In this document: piece by piece, positions 1 to 6,195 of the stretch
Position numbering within the stretch: position 1 is the first letter of the stretch
Layout of the letters: every line of letters starts with the position of its first letter
From: Streptosporangiaceae bacterium
GTDB taxonomy: Bacteria > Actinomycetota > Actinomycetes > Streptosporangiales > Streptosporangiaceae
Length of the DNA: 7,905 bases
NCBI GenBank assembly: GCA_030039095.1
Contig: JASHQP010000203.1
Span: 1-7,905, forward strand
Direction of reading: 5' to 3'
The notes under the pieces: generated by a model
Database searches by the model: none
Told to the model about the DNA's origin: nothing
The model's input: the letters and a program-made list of their open reading frames with translations, nothing else
Translations under genes and position numbers: made by a program

Positions 1-2
1 AC

Positions 3-1058
3 GCGACCCGCGCTGCCGCCCCGCGCAGGCCTTCCGCGACCCTGCCCGCGACCGGCGTGGCAGCCGTGCCCGACGGGGTGAGCGGCCAGACCCTTCCGTG
101 GGAGAGCAGCGTCCGGCTTCCGGTCGCCGGGCCCCGGCCGGCCTGGTTCTGGCCGGCCACCGGCCGCCGGGAGGCGATCGGCGGGCTGCCACCGGACGGC
201 TCCGGCTACCAGTTCACCAGCATCGCGGGCGGCTGGGTGATCCAGGCCGGACCCGGTGCCCAGCCCGGGTGCCCTGGCTGCGCCGGCCCGCCGCGGCCCG
301 TGTACTTTCTTCCAGACCACGCGCAGTCGGTGACCCGGGTCGGCCTGGCCAGCGCGATCGCCCCTGCCGCGGTTCCCGGTGCGGTGTGGCTGACCAGCTA
401 CCCTCCGGACGCGGACACGGACACCGCCGCCGGAACCGCCCGGGAGGTCGGCGTCACCGGGACGCCGATCGGGCCTGCGGTCCGGTTGCCGGCCGGGTAC
501 GTCATCGACCAGGCGACCGACCGCGGCTTGCTGCTCGCTCCGGCGGTTCAGCACCCTGGACCGCCGGCTTACACGCTGTGGGACTCCACGGGCTCGCGGC
601 CGAGCAGCACCTTCGCCGGGGTGATCGCGGCCAGCGCGAACGCGATCGCCTGGGCGCCGGCCTGCGACCCGATCTGCCGGGTTCAGGTGCTGGACCTGGC
701 GACCGGCCGGCGCACGATCGTCACGTTGCCCGGCTCCGCGGCCAACGCCGCGTTCAGCCCCGGCGGTCACCTGCTCGCGATCGAGCTGAGCTTCTACAAC
801 GGCGGTGACGACGGTGCACTGGCGACCCAGCTTGCCGTGGCGTCGGTCGCGAGCGGCCGGCTGACCGTCGTTCCTGGCACCTGGGCCAGCAGCGACGCCC
901 TGGTCGGCTTCGGCTGGCTCGCCGGCGGCGACAGCCTGATAGCGGAGCTGAACTTCACCACCAAGGTTCAGGTGACGTCGTGGCGCCCGGGTACACCCCG
1001 GCTGGCCGTGGCGGCGGTCAGGCCAGGCCGGGACTCAGACTCGCTGGTCCTTGGCTGA
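3..1058 (+). CDS. Beta-propeller-like (WD40/TolB-type) extracytoplasmic protein, 3' part
   Basis: The reading frame is open to the left window edge, so the true start is probably outside. The first in-window candidate is GTG at 57, which would give 333 aa. Residues before it are a low-complexity Ala/Pro/Arg/Thr stretch, as in a linker after an N-terminal membrane anchor. Counting from GTG 57, the rest is short beta-strand-like repeats rich in G, W and V. There is a PD40/WD40-like blade motif (AFSPGGHLLAIEL, about 232-244) and blade-like segments such as VQVLDLATGRR (209-219), VASVASGRLTVV (261-272) and FGWLAGGDSLIAEL (285-298). The only four cysteines form two close pairs (CPGC 72-75 and CDPIC 203-207), which fits disulfides in an exported protein. 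No catalytic motif is visible. The last 24 nt overlap the convergent VKOR remnant. The fold call is inferred from the repeat pattern; ligand and function are unknown. Confidence 0.7.
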   Translation, partial: ATRAAAPRRPSATLPATGVAAVPDGVSGQTLPWESSVRLPVAGPRPAWFWPATGRREAIGGLPPDGSGYQFTSIAGGWVIQAGPGAQPGCPGCAGPPRPVYFLPDHAQSVTRVGLASAIAPAAVPGAVWLTSYPPDADTDTAAGTAREVGVTGTPIGPAVRLPAGYVIDQATDRGLLLAPAVQHPGPPAYTLWDSTGSRPSSTFAGVIAASANAIAWAPACDPICRVQVLDLATGRRTIVTLPGSAANAAFSPGGHLLAIELSFYNGGDDGALATQLAVASVASGRLTVVPGTWASSDALVGFGWLAGGDSLIAELNFTTKVQVTSWRPGTPRLAVAAVRPGRDSDSLVLG

Positions 1059-1286
1059 CGGCGCGGACGCCTGAAACACGATCAGCGAGAACAGCAGGAA
1101 CGTGATGACGTGGACGCTGGTGCAGTAGGGGCAGATCTCACCGGCCTCGATCAGCTCGGCGTAGATCAGGGAGAGCACAAAGCCCATGCCGATGACGGCG
1201 GCGGCCAGGCGGGCGCGGTGCAGGGCGGGCAGCTGCGACCGCCAGGCCTGCGGTGAGATGCCGATAGTATAACGATCCGGGTCTGT
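1035..1286 (-). pseudogene. Vitamin K epoxide reductase (VKOR) family protein, C-terminal remnant
   Basis: Translating the minus strand from the in-frame TAA at 1287-1289 to the TGA at 1035-1037 gives 83 codons. They include a hydrophobic helix (AAAVIGMGFVLSLIYAELIE, codons 28-47), then EICPYCTSVHVITFLLFSLIVF-type sequence with CPYC at codons 52-55 and a following His. This is the C-terminal half of bacterial VKOR: the CxxC active site at the mouth of the last helix, which reoxidises DsbA-like partners with quinone. The N-terminal half, with the first helices and the loop cysteine pair, is missing: the frame meets a stop, and the sequence beyond is the mgtC start region. Nothing before codon 34 (ATG at 1185-1187) can serve as a normal start. 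The C-terminus looks undamaged, so loss of the 5' part may be fairly recent. A 50-aa peptide from that ATG is possible but could not form the four-helix bundle. Confidence 0.72.
1268..1273 (+). promoter_or_regulatory. Candidate -10 element for the mgtC-like gene
   Basis: TATAAC sits in an AT-rich island (GATAGTATAACG) inside otherwise GC-rich DNA, about 45 bases before the ATG at 1319. It matches the actinobacterial TANNNT-type -10 except at the last base. No clear -35 is visible at 17-18 bp upstream. The position is suggestive but the evidence is only motif-level. Confidence 0.3.
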
Positions 1287-1295
1287 TTATTCTCT

Positions 1296-1305
1296 CCCAC
1301 GTGGG
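1296..1305. repeat. Perfect 10-bp palindrome CCCACGTGGG
   Basis: CCCACGTGGG is a perfect two-fold symmetric site just upstream of the mgtC-like gene, covering the alternative GTG start at 1301. With no loop it cannot form a normal hairpin, so if functional it would be a dimer binding site. It also makes GTG 1301 a less likely translation start. Confidence 0.45.
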
Positions 1306-1318
1306 TAGGGCTCGGTGG

Positions 1319-2092
1319 ATGCTCCCGATCGGTGATGCCTTGTATCAGGCTGCCGCGGCACCAGCGCTCAACGGCGAGGGCTGGCGCCAGGTCGCCGAAC
1401 TCGGCCTTGCTCTGGTTCTCTCCGCGCTGATCGGCCTGGAACGTGAGATACGCCAGAAGAGCGCCGGGCTGAGGACGCACACCCTGGTAGGGGTCGGCGC
1501 CGCGTTGTTCATGCTGATCAGCAAGTACGGGTTCACTGACGTCCTGGAACCGCGCCTGGTGGTGCTCGATCCCTCACGGGTGGCCGCGCAGATCGTGACC
1601 GGGGTGGGCTTTCTCGGCGCTGGCCTCATCTTCGTGCGGCGCGATGCGGTGCGCGGCCTGACCACCGCGGCCGCGATCTGGGTCACCGCCGCGATCGGGT
1701 CGGCGGCGGGCGCCGGGCTGCCGGTGCTGGCCGTCGCGGCAACCGGGATCTACTTCCTTGTGGCGCTCGTCTTCCCGATCGCGACGCGTCGGCTGCCCAG
1801 ATCGGCGACGGCGATCTCGGCGCTGCGGGTGAGATATCCGGACGGCCGCGGACGGCTGCGCGACGTGCTGAGGCAGGCAACCGATCTCGGGTTCGCCATC
1901 GACGACGTCTCTACCGAGCCCGTCGGCTACCGCCCGTCCTCCCGATCTGGCGCCGCTCCCAAGCCCTCGATGGTGGAGGTCACTCTGCACGTCCACGGCA
2001 GGAACTCGGTCACCGATCTGGCCGCTTCGCTGTCCGAACTCGAGGGCGTCGAGGCCGTTCTGGCAAGCGACGTCAACGCGGTCGACGAGTAA
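1319..2092 (+). CDS. MgtC/SapB family membrane protein
   Basis: The protein is 257 aa from ATG 1319. The family is multi-pass membrane proteins related to MgtC, a virulence and low-magnesium survival factor thought to modulate membrane transport or F-type ATPase activity. Hallmark motifs are clear. Counting from the [23 protein letters not shown] at about 37-56, [13 protein letters not shown] at 95-107, and [17 protein letters not shown] at 111-127. Hydrophobic segments fall near 26-41, 54-69, 92-106, 115-128 and 133-155. A C-terminal soluble ACT-like region (about 167-252) has alternating strand and helix pattern. The frame also has a GTG at 1301 (six residues longer), but it has no purine-rich site before it and lies in a palindrome, so I prefer 1319. 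Neither start has a strong Shine-Dalgarno. The stop codon is inside a 20-bp tandem duplication. Family assignment is firm; physiological role here is unknown. Confidence 0.93.
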   Translation: MLPIGDALYQAAAAPALNGEGWRQVAELGLALVLSALIGLEREIRQKSAGLRTHTLVGVGAALFMLISKYGFTDVLEPRLVVLDPSRVAAQIVTGVGFLGAGLIFVRRDAVRGLTTAAAIWVTAAIGSAAGAGLPVLAVAATGIYFLVALVFPIATRRLPRSATAISALRVRYPDGRGRLRDVLRQATDLGFAIDDVSTEPVGYRPSSRSGAAPKPSMVEVTLHVHGRNSVTDLAASLSELEGVEAVLASDVNAVDE

Positions 2093-2123
2093 GGCCAGCA
2101 GAGGACGAGTAAGGCCAGCAGAG
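2084..2123. repeat. Perfect tandem duplication, 2 x 20 bp, across the mgtC stop codon
   Basis: The 20-base unit GACGAGTAAGGCCAGCAGAG occurs at 2084-2103 and again, with no mismatch and no spacer, at 2104-2123, followed by a further GA. The first copy carries the last sense codons and the TAA stop of the MgtC-family gene; the second lies wholly in the 49-bp gap before the convergent methyltransferase stop. The unit is not a multiple of three but sits after the stop, so it does not alter either protein. Replication slippage is the simplest origin. Confidence 0.95.
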
Positions 2124-2141
2124 GATTTGCGCCTGAACTGG

Positions 2142-3026
2142 CTAGTCCCTGACGGCGGTCAGGTAGGCCATGGCAATGCGCTCGCGTCCCTTGCCCGCCT
2201 CCACCAGCGGCCTGAGCCAGTCGGTGAACTCGGTGAACTCCGCAGGGGTCAGCACCTGCCCCATGGCCTCGGCCAGCGGCGGCATCAGCGGGTTGCCCGA
2301 CATCCGCAAAAACCGCTCCCATGCAACCGGCTTCCTCGAAGCTCTGACGCCGACCCGCAGTTCCAGGTCGACGGCGGGGAACCCGGCATCAACGGCGTGG
2401 GCAACGAGGTCACGGTCGTCGAAGTCGAGCATGGGGTCGACGCCCATCGGCTGAATGGAGTCGTACAGGGCTTCGATCTTGGCGGCCAGCGCCCGGACCG
2501 GCGTGACGTCATACCCGCCGAACAGATCGGGATCGCATGCAGACATGAGCACGTTGATCGGCTCGGCCAGGCTGATCCGGCCGCCGGGCCTCAGCACCCG
2601 GTAGAACTCCCGCAGCGCCGCGGCCTTGTCCTTCACGTAGATCAGCACGGACCTGGTGGTGACCACGTCGACCGAGGCATCGTCGACGCCATCGAGTGAG
2701 TCGGCGGAGGCGAGGACGAAACGGCATCGGTCCATCAGTTCCTCGGCCTTGGCGGCCTTGCCGCAGTGCTCGAGCAGGTCCGCAGAGACGTCGCAGAAGA
2801 TCACCTGCCCGGACCGGCCGAGTCGCTCCAGCGCGCCGAAGGCGATGAGGCCGTCGCCGGCGCCGACGTCGAGGAGCGTGTCGCCGGGCTGCAGCCGCGC
2901 GCGGTCGAGCACGATGTCGCGGACGGGATACAGGTACGTGGTGAGATCCTGCTGGCGGGCAGCGGCGTCGCCACCGAACCGCACGTCGAGCAGCCACCGG
3001 TGCCAGCGATCCGGGTCATCGCTCAT
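2142..3026 (-). CDS. Class I SAM-dependent methyltransferase
   Basis: The protein is 294 aa from the ATG at 3024-3026. A TTG seven codons upstream is possible but less likely. It has the Rossmann methyltransferase pattern. Motif I is LLDVGAGDG at residues 51-59. An acidic end of strand 2 follows (FCDVS, Asp79). A likely motif for the adenine pocket is FVLASADSL at 103-111, then strand 4 (DVVTTRSVLIYV) and the post-motif LRPGGRISLAEP (145-156). This is the Methyltransf_11/25-type core. Residues after 160 form an extra C-terminal region with GFPAVDLELRVG (215-226) and a helical tail, which probably shapes the acceptor site. The substrate cannot be deduced: no biosynthetic partner is adjacent. 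The gene is convergent with mgtC and divergent from lspA. No strong Shine-Dalgarno precedes the ATG, and a weak CAGAAT at 3035-3040 (minus strand) would put transcription start almost at the ATG. Confidence 0.92.
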   Translation of the reverse strand: MSDDPDRWHRWLLDVRFGGDAAARQQDLTTYLYPVRDIVLDRARLQPGDTLLDVGAGDGLIAFGALERLGRSGQVIFCDVSADLLEHCGKAAKAEELMDRCRFVLASADSLDGVDDASVDVVTTRSVLIYVKDKAAALREFYRVLRPGGRISLAEPINVLMSACDPDLFGGYDVTPVRALAAKIEALYDSIQPMGVDPMLDFDDRDLVAHAVDAGFPAVDLELRVGVRASRKPVAWERFLRMSGNPLMPPLAEAMGQVLTPAEFTEFTDWLRPLVEAGKGRERIAMAYLTAVRD

Positions 3027-3109
3027 AATGGCCCATTCTGCCCGCAATCGGTTGCTGCCGCAGGCGCGGGCCGTAGTCCGGCGGCGCCAGGGAGCGGCCG
3101 GCGGCGGGT

Positions 3110-3115
3110 TACTAT
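3110..3115 (+). promoter_or_regulatory. Candidate -10 element for lspA
   Basis: TACTAT fits TANNNT and lies in the 119-bp divergent spacer between the methyltransferase and lspA, about 30 bases before the GTG start. No convincing -35 is present. Expected transcript start is near 3121-3123, leaving a short leader that contains the lspA ribosome-binding site. Confidence 0.4.
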
Positions 3116-3133
3116 CACCAGACGTGGCCGGCG

Positions 3134-3140
3134 AGGGAGG
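3134..3140 (+). promoter_or_regulatory. Ribosome-binding site of lspA
   Basis: AGGGAGG lies five bases before the GTG at 3146. This near-consensus Shine-Dalgarno fixes the GTG as the lspA start. Confidence 0.75.
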
Positions 3141-3145
3141 CTCGC

Positions 3146-3652
3146 GTGATCAGGTCCAAGCGGTACGCGGCGGCGGCGCTCGCCGTCGGCGCCGCGGTGT
3201 GCGCCGTCGACGTGGTCTCGAAGATCGTCGTCGTGGCCGCGCTGTCCGGCCATCGGCCGATGACCCTGCTGGGCGGGCTGATCACGCTGCAGCTCTACCG
3301 CAACGCGGGCGCGGCGTTCGGTGTCGGCCCGTCGTTCACGGCCATATACGCGCTGGTCGCGGTCGCGGTACTGGCTGCGATTCTGCGTGTGTCGGGACGG
3401 CTGCGGAGCTGGCTGTGGGCGGTCGCGCTCGGCCTGGTGCTTGGCGGCGCGGCGGGCAACCTGGCGGACCGGCTCTTCCGGTCGCCCGGCCCGATGCGCG
3501 GCTGGGTCATCGACTGGATCAAGCTGCCGTACTTTCCCGAGACCTTCAATATCGCGGACTCGGCGCTCACCGTGGGCGTTGTGCTGATCGCTGCGGCCAG
3601 CATTCGCTGGCAGGCCGGGCGCGATGCGGTAAGGACCACGGCGGAGCAGTAG
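3146..3652 (+). CDS. lspA: Lipoprotein signal peptidase (signal peptidase II)
   Basis: The protein is 168 aa, the usual length for LspA, a polytopic inner-membrane aspartyl protease that removes signal peptides from diacylglyceryl-modified prolipoproteins. All conserved boxes are present: DVVSK (Asp22-Lys26) in helix 1, RNAGAAFG (52-59), GGAAGNLADRL (100-110), RGWVIDWI (118-125) and FNIADSAL (134-141). By comparison with the Pseudomonas enzyme, Asp123 (VID) and Asp138 (NIAD) should be the catalytic pair, and Asn105/Arg109 line the site. Four hydrophobic helices fall near 8-31, 64-81, 89-103 and 139-156. The GTG start is supported by AGGGAGG five bases upstream. The gene is monocistronic here: no rluD-like pseudouridine synthase follows, unlike the common lspA-rluD order; instead it faces a hydrolase with a 28-bp gap. 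The genome may therefore hold another lspA elsewhere. It looks fully functional. Confidence 0.95.
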   Translation: MIRSKRYAAAALAVGAAVCAVDVVSKIVVVAALSGHRPMTLLGGLITLQLYRNAGAAFGVGPSFTAIYALVAVAVLAAILRVSGRLRSWLWAVALGLVLGGAAGNLADRLFRSPGPMRGWVIDWIKLPYFPETFNIADSALTVGVVLIAAASIRWQAGRDAVRTTAEQ

Positions 3653-3680
3653 CCGCGCAGGGCCCGGTCGCCGGAACGAT

Positions 3681-4529
3681 TCAGGCCCGGCCAGCCTGCT
3701 CCGCGAGCCAGTCGAGCGCGGTGGTGGCGGAGTCGAGGACCGAGATGTGCCCGTCATCCGGGTAGAGCCGCAGCTGCGCCGAGGGGCAGCAGCCGGCCAG
3801 CCACTCGCCGTGCGAGGCGGGCGCGACCCGGTCCTGGCCGCCGTGCAGGAACAGGACCGGCACCGCGACCGCGGCGGGGTCGAAACCCCACGGAGCTGCG
3901 TAGGCGAGGTCGTCATCCACCTGGCCGGCCGGACCGCCCTCGACGGCCTGCGCGGCGACCCCGGCCAGCCAGGACCAGGATCCCTCGAGCGCGGCCTGGT
4001 CCGCATCGGTGAACATGGCCGGGTCGAACTCGGACGTTGCCCGGTGCTGCTCGAGCGCCGCACGGCCGCCCGCCGCGGCCCGCAGATTCGCCTCGACCGA
4101 CGGCGCCATGCCCGCAAACCAGTCAAGACCCTGCGCCCTCGACGGGGCCAGCGCTGCCACGCCGACGACGGCGGCGACGCGTTCCGGAATCTGCGCTCCC
4201 GAGGCCAGGGCGTGCGCCGCGCCTCCGGAATGGCCCATCACAGCGAACCGGGCGATGCCGAGTGCGTCGGCGATGCTCCTCACGTCGCCGGCGGCCGAGG
4301 CGACGTCCCGGCCCGGGCGCGGGGTCGACGGGCCGTAAGCCGGCCGGTCGTAGGAGACCCAGCGAATGCCGAGCCGGCCAGCGGCCGGGAACAGCGGTTC
4401 TGGCGGAGCGCCCGTGTTCGGCGTGCCGTGATGCCAGAAGACAGCGAGGCGACAGCCGTCCTCCTCACCGGTGTCATAGACGTGCAGGCTTCGGCCGTCC
4501 GCCAGGTCGAGGTCGGTCTGGCTGATCAC
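3681..4529 (-). CDS. Alpha/beta hydrolase fold protein
   Basis: The protein is 282 aa from the GTG at 4527-4529, where family-like sequence begins (ISQTDLDLADGRSLHVYDTG). A GTG at 4598 would add 23 unconserved residues and overlap the upstream stop, so I do not prefer it. The catalytic triad is readable: nucleophile Ser101 in GHSGG, Asp233 in GGQDRVAP, and His261 in DDGHIS. HGTP at 34-37 supplies the oxyanion-hole region. SYDRPAYGPSTP (59-70) is the typical strand-helix segment before the nucleophile elbow, and residues 135-215 form a helical cap. This is the Abhydrolase_1/6 class, cytoplasmic, without a signal peptide. Its substrate is not predictable; esterase, lactonase or epoxide-type activities are all possible. 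It is convergent with lspA and lies 56 bp after the upstream DUF2332 remnant on the same strand, so the two may share a transcript. Confidence 0.9.
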   Translation of the reverse strand: MISQTDLDLADGRSLHVYDTGEEDGCRLAVFWHHGTPNTGAPPEPLFPAAGRLGIRWVSYDRPAYGPSTPRPGRDVASAAGDVRSIADALGIARFAVMGHSGGAAHALASGAQIPERVAAVVGVAALAPSRAQGLDWFAGMAPSVEANLRAAAGGRAALEQHRATSEFDPAMFTDADQAALEGSWSWLAGVAAQAVEGGPAGQVDDDLAYAAPWGFDPAAVAVPVLFLHGGQDRVAPASHGEWLAGCCPSAQLRLYPDDGHISVLDSATTALDWLAEQAGRA

Positions 4530-4585
4530 GTGCGCGAGCCTAGCGCGCGGAGTACCAGCATGACGAGAAGCGCATGATCGGGGCG

Positions 4586-4771
4586 CTACCGGACCCACGC
4601 GAAGTCGTCGGTGCTGCTGCGGGCGGGAGCGAGCCAGCGCAGGTAGGGGTCCGCCACCGCGAGCAGCCGGTCGTCGCAGGTGCCGCCGGGGCCATGCAGG
4701 CCGGCGCCGACCAGGTAGAACGTGTTGCGCTGGGCGAGCGGGCCCGCCAGCGCGGGCGCGTCGAGGCTCAT
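4586..4771 (-). pseudogene. Short ORF, probable detached C-terminus of the DUF2332 gene
   Basis: An ATG at 4769-4771 overlaps the stop of the upstream DUF2332 fragment as ATGA, and the frame runs 61 aa to the stop at 4586-4588. The middle part (residues 27-47, pattern GPGG..DDRLLAVADPYLRWL) resembles what I recall of DUF2332 C-termini: a GG turn, then RLLA, an acidic-Pro pair and a final RW. If right, the N-terminal and C-terminal pieces were brought together by an internal deletion of roughly 200 codons that also shifted the frame. The alternative is a small, translationally coupled gene of unknown function. The resemblance is by eye only. Confidence 0.42.
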
Positions 4772-5043
4772 GGTTGCCGCCAGTCCGGGTAGGCGGCCAG
4801 CGCCGAGCCCGGGTGGGCCGCCAGCAGCAGGTTCACCGCCGCGAGCAGCAGGCTCGGCCGCTGCTGTTCGCCGGGGGTCTGCAGCAGCAGGCGCAACGTG
4901 TCGTCGTCGCCCGCGATCGCCTCGCTGAGCCGCTCGTACACCAGGGAACGCCCGTGGCACTGGGTCGCGGCGAAGATCCGGAAGAACCGCTCCAGCCGCC
5001 CGAGCTCACCGGCCGTACCGGCCGCCTGCTGGTTCCGCTCCAT
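4768..5043 (-). pseudogene. DUF2332 family protein, N-terminal fragment
   Basis: From the ATG at 5041-5043 (or a GTG two codons earlier) the frame codes 91 aa. The sequence RFFRIFAATQCHGRSLVYERLSEAIAGDD-type start followed by RPSLLLAAVNLLLA and ALAAYPDW matches the opening of the DUF2332 family, usually about 320-360 aa and of unknown function. It stops at 4768-4770, right after the point where the family continues for some 230 residues. I therefore read it as truncated rather than a complete small protein. The stop overlaps the start of the next short frame by four bases. No strong Shine-Dalgarno precedes the start. It could still be expressed, but a functional product is doubtful. Confidence 0.65.
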
Positions 5044-5123
5044 GGACACTGGGTCAAAGCTACCGGGATGAACCCGCTCGCTGACCGTTCAAGGTGGTTC
5101 TCCCGGGTCTGTCTGTGGCGGGT

Positions 5124-5129
5124 GACAAT
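5124..5129 (+). promoter_or_regulatory. Candidate -10 element placing a leaderless start at the Nudix gene
   Basis: GACAAT, preceded by a T-G dinucleotide-like context (GGTGACAAT), ends five bases before the ATG at 5135. A start of transcription 6-7 bases downstream would fall on or beside that ATG. The only purine-rich stretch (GAGGA) abuts the ATG and is too close to act as a Shine-Dalgarno. Confidence 0.3.
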
Positions 5130-5134
5130 GAGGA

Positions 5135-5593
5135 ATGGCCGATTTCGGTGGCCCAGAGGAGTTCACTACCTGGGATGGGGAGCCGGTCAGCCGCGAGCCG
5201 CCGCATGGCGTGACGGTCGTGGTTGCCGCGCTGGCGCCCGGCGGATGGCGGTGCCTGCTGCTGCACCGCGCGCATCGTGGTCCCTTCTGGGAGGGCGACT
5301 GGGCATGGACGCCTCCCGCCGGGTCACGCAAGCCCGGCGAGGCGGTTACCGCGTGTGCCATCCGCGAACTGCGCGAGGAGACCGGGCTGGATGCGGCTCC
5401 CCGGCCGGTGGTCACCGAAACTGGCTGGGCCGTCTTCGCCCTCGAGGTGCCCTGGGGCACCGAGATCGCCGTGGACGGAACGGAACACGACAGGCTCGAA
5501 TGGGTCACCGTCGCCGAGGCGCTGCGCAGGCTTCGGCCTGCGGCGGTGTCCGAATCCTTCCTCACCGGGTCTGAGGCGATGGGCCTGAGCTGA
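5135..5593 (+). CDS. Nudix hydrolase
   Basis: The protein is 152 aa. A complete Nudix box runs from Gly63 to Leu85: G63, five residues, E69, seven residues, then RELREETGL (77-85), matching the family signature without exception. Glu78, Glu81 and Glu82 would bind the metal. It is preceded by CLLLHRAHRGPFWEGDWAWTPPAG-type sequence (40-63), a form common among actinobacterial Nudix proteins that act on nucleoside diphosphate-linked substrates. Which substrate is cleaved (modified dNTP, ADP-ribose-like or capped RNA) cannot be told from sequence. The tail (DRLEWVTVAEALRRL) is the usual final strand and helix. The protein is cytoplasmic. It is followed 55 bp later by the PH-domain gene on the same strand, which has its own candidate promoter. 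The start is taken as the first ATG; the putative promoter would make the mRNA leaderless. Confidence 0.94.
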   Translation: MADFGGPEEFTTWDGEPVSREPPHGVTVVVAALAPGGWRCLLLHRAHRGPFWEGDWAWTPPAGSRKPGEAVTACAIRELREETGLDAAPRPVVTETGWAVFALEVPWGTEIAVDGTEHDRLEWVTVAEALRRLRPAAVSESFLTGSEAMGLS

Positions 5594-5628
5594 CGGACCA
5601 GGCCCGCGGCGCGATGCGCAGCAGTTCA

Positions 5629-5634
5629 TATAGT
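5629..5634 (+). promoter_or_regulatory. Candidate -10 element for the PH-domain gene
   Basis: TATAGT lies in an AT-rich patch (TTCATATAGTGAGACAATT) that contrasts with the GC-rich surroundings. It ends 14 bases before the GTG at 5649, so the expected leader is under ten bases. No Shine-Dalgarno and no clear -35 are seen. Confidence 0.45.
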
Positions 5635-5648
5635 GAGACAATTCCGCG

Positions 5649-6179
5649 GTGGAGGACGTCGAGTTCCGGCTCGGCCGCGGCTACTTCGCAAGGCCGCTGG
5701 CTGGAGGGTGCCTCGCGCTGGTCCTTGCCGTTGTCCTGTACGTCGCGGACACCCACGCGCCTGCCCTGCAGGTCCTGGCCATCTTCCCGCTCGCGTTCGC
5801 GGCCGGCAGCCTTGCTGTCTGCGCGTGGCGCGGCCACCTCCGCACCCGGCTGACGCCCCGGGGCATCGAGATCCGCCGCTTCCGCCGCAAGCTCGTGTCA
5901 TGGCAAACCATCAGGAACATCGAGACGATCAGCTACGGCCGTGTGGACGACGTGCCGGTTGCTGATAACCGCACCCGGACTTGGTCCGCCCACGGTCCGG
6001 GCCCGAATACGGTCGCGGCGGTGCAGATCGTGCGCACCAGCGGCCACCGGATCCGGCTGCCCGCGCCACTCGTCACCAGGACCCAGGACGATCCGGAGTT
6101 CACCAAGAAGGTGGAGCTGATCAAGGGCCGCTGGGAGCAGGCGGTGCCCGGGACGGCCGGGCATCCGCTCGGCGGATAG
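5649..6179 (+). CDS. Membrane protein with bacterial PH domain (bPH6-like)
   Basis: The protein is 176 aa from GTG 5649. Two hydrophobic helices (about 15-33 and 39-60) form a hairpin anchor near the N-terminus. A bacterial pleckstrin-homology-like domain follows at roughly 64-160, with the characteristic opening RTRLTPRGIEIRRFRRKLVSWQTIRNIE-type pattern: a strand, RR turn, then the SW..I..I helix start. A later strand is VAAVQIVRTSGHRIRLPAP (122-140). This is the arrangement of PF10756-type actinobacterial proteins, whose function is not established; the PH domain is expected to face the cytoplasm. No Shine-Dalgarno is seen before the GTG. The gene is convergent with the DGPF-family gene, with a stem-loop between them. 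Confidence 0.8.
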   Translation: MEDVEFRLGRGYFARPLAGGCLALVLAVVLYVADTHAPALQVLAIFPLAFAAGSLAVCAWRGHLRTRLTPRGIEIRRFRRKLVSWQTIRNIETISYGRVDDVPVADNRTRTWSAHGPGPNTVAAVQIVRTSGHRIRLPAPLVTRTQDDPEFTKKVELIKGRWEQAVPGTAGHPLGG

Positions 6180-6195
6180 CGGCCAGCCGGCGCTG

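Noticed and set aside
1260..1320. Magnesium-sensing leader (M-box-like riboswitch) for mgtC
   Set aside because: The space between the possible promoter and the start is under 50 bases, far too short for such a leader, and no conserved fold is seen.
1166..1480. Minus-strand open frame opposite the mgtC start, considered as the missing N-terminus of the VKOR gene
   Set aside because: Its translation over mgtC shows no VKOR N-terminal helices or cysteine pair; it is only the complement of MgtC coding sequence.
3653..3680. CCGG-TCG-CCGG hairpin as a terminator between lspA and the hydrolase
   Set aside because: A 4-bp stem with a 3-base loop and no U-tract is within chance expectation for this base composition.
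2656..3765. Long plus-strand open frame of 369 codons across the methyltransferase and lspA
   Set aside because: It is antisense to the methyltransferase motifs and out of frame with lspA, is rich in Arg/Ala/Ser as expected for GC-rich shadow frames, and has no recognisable domain.
3023..4126. Long minus-strand open frame of 367 codons across lspA and the hydrolase
   Set aside because: It is a shadow of two well-supported genes with Arg/Pro-rich, featureless composition.
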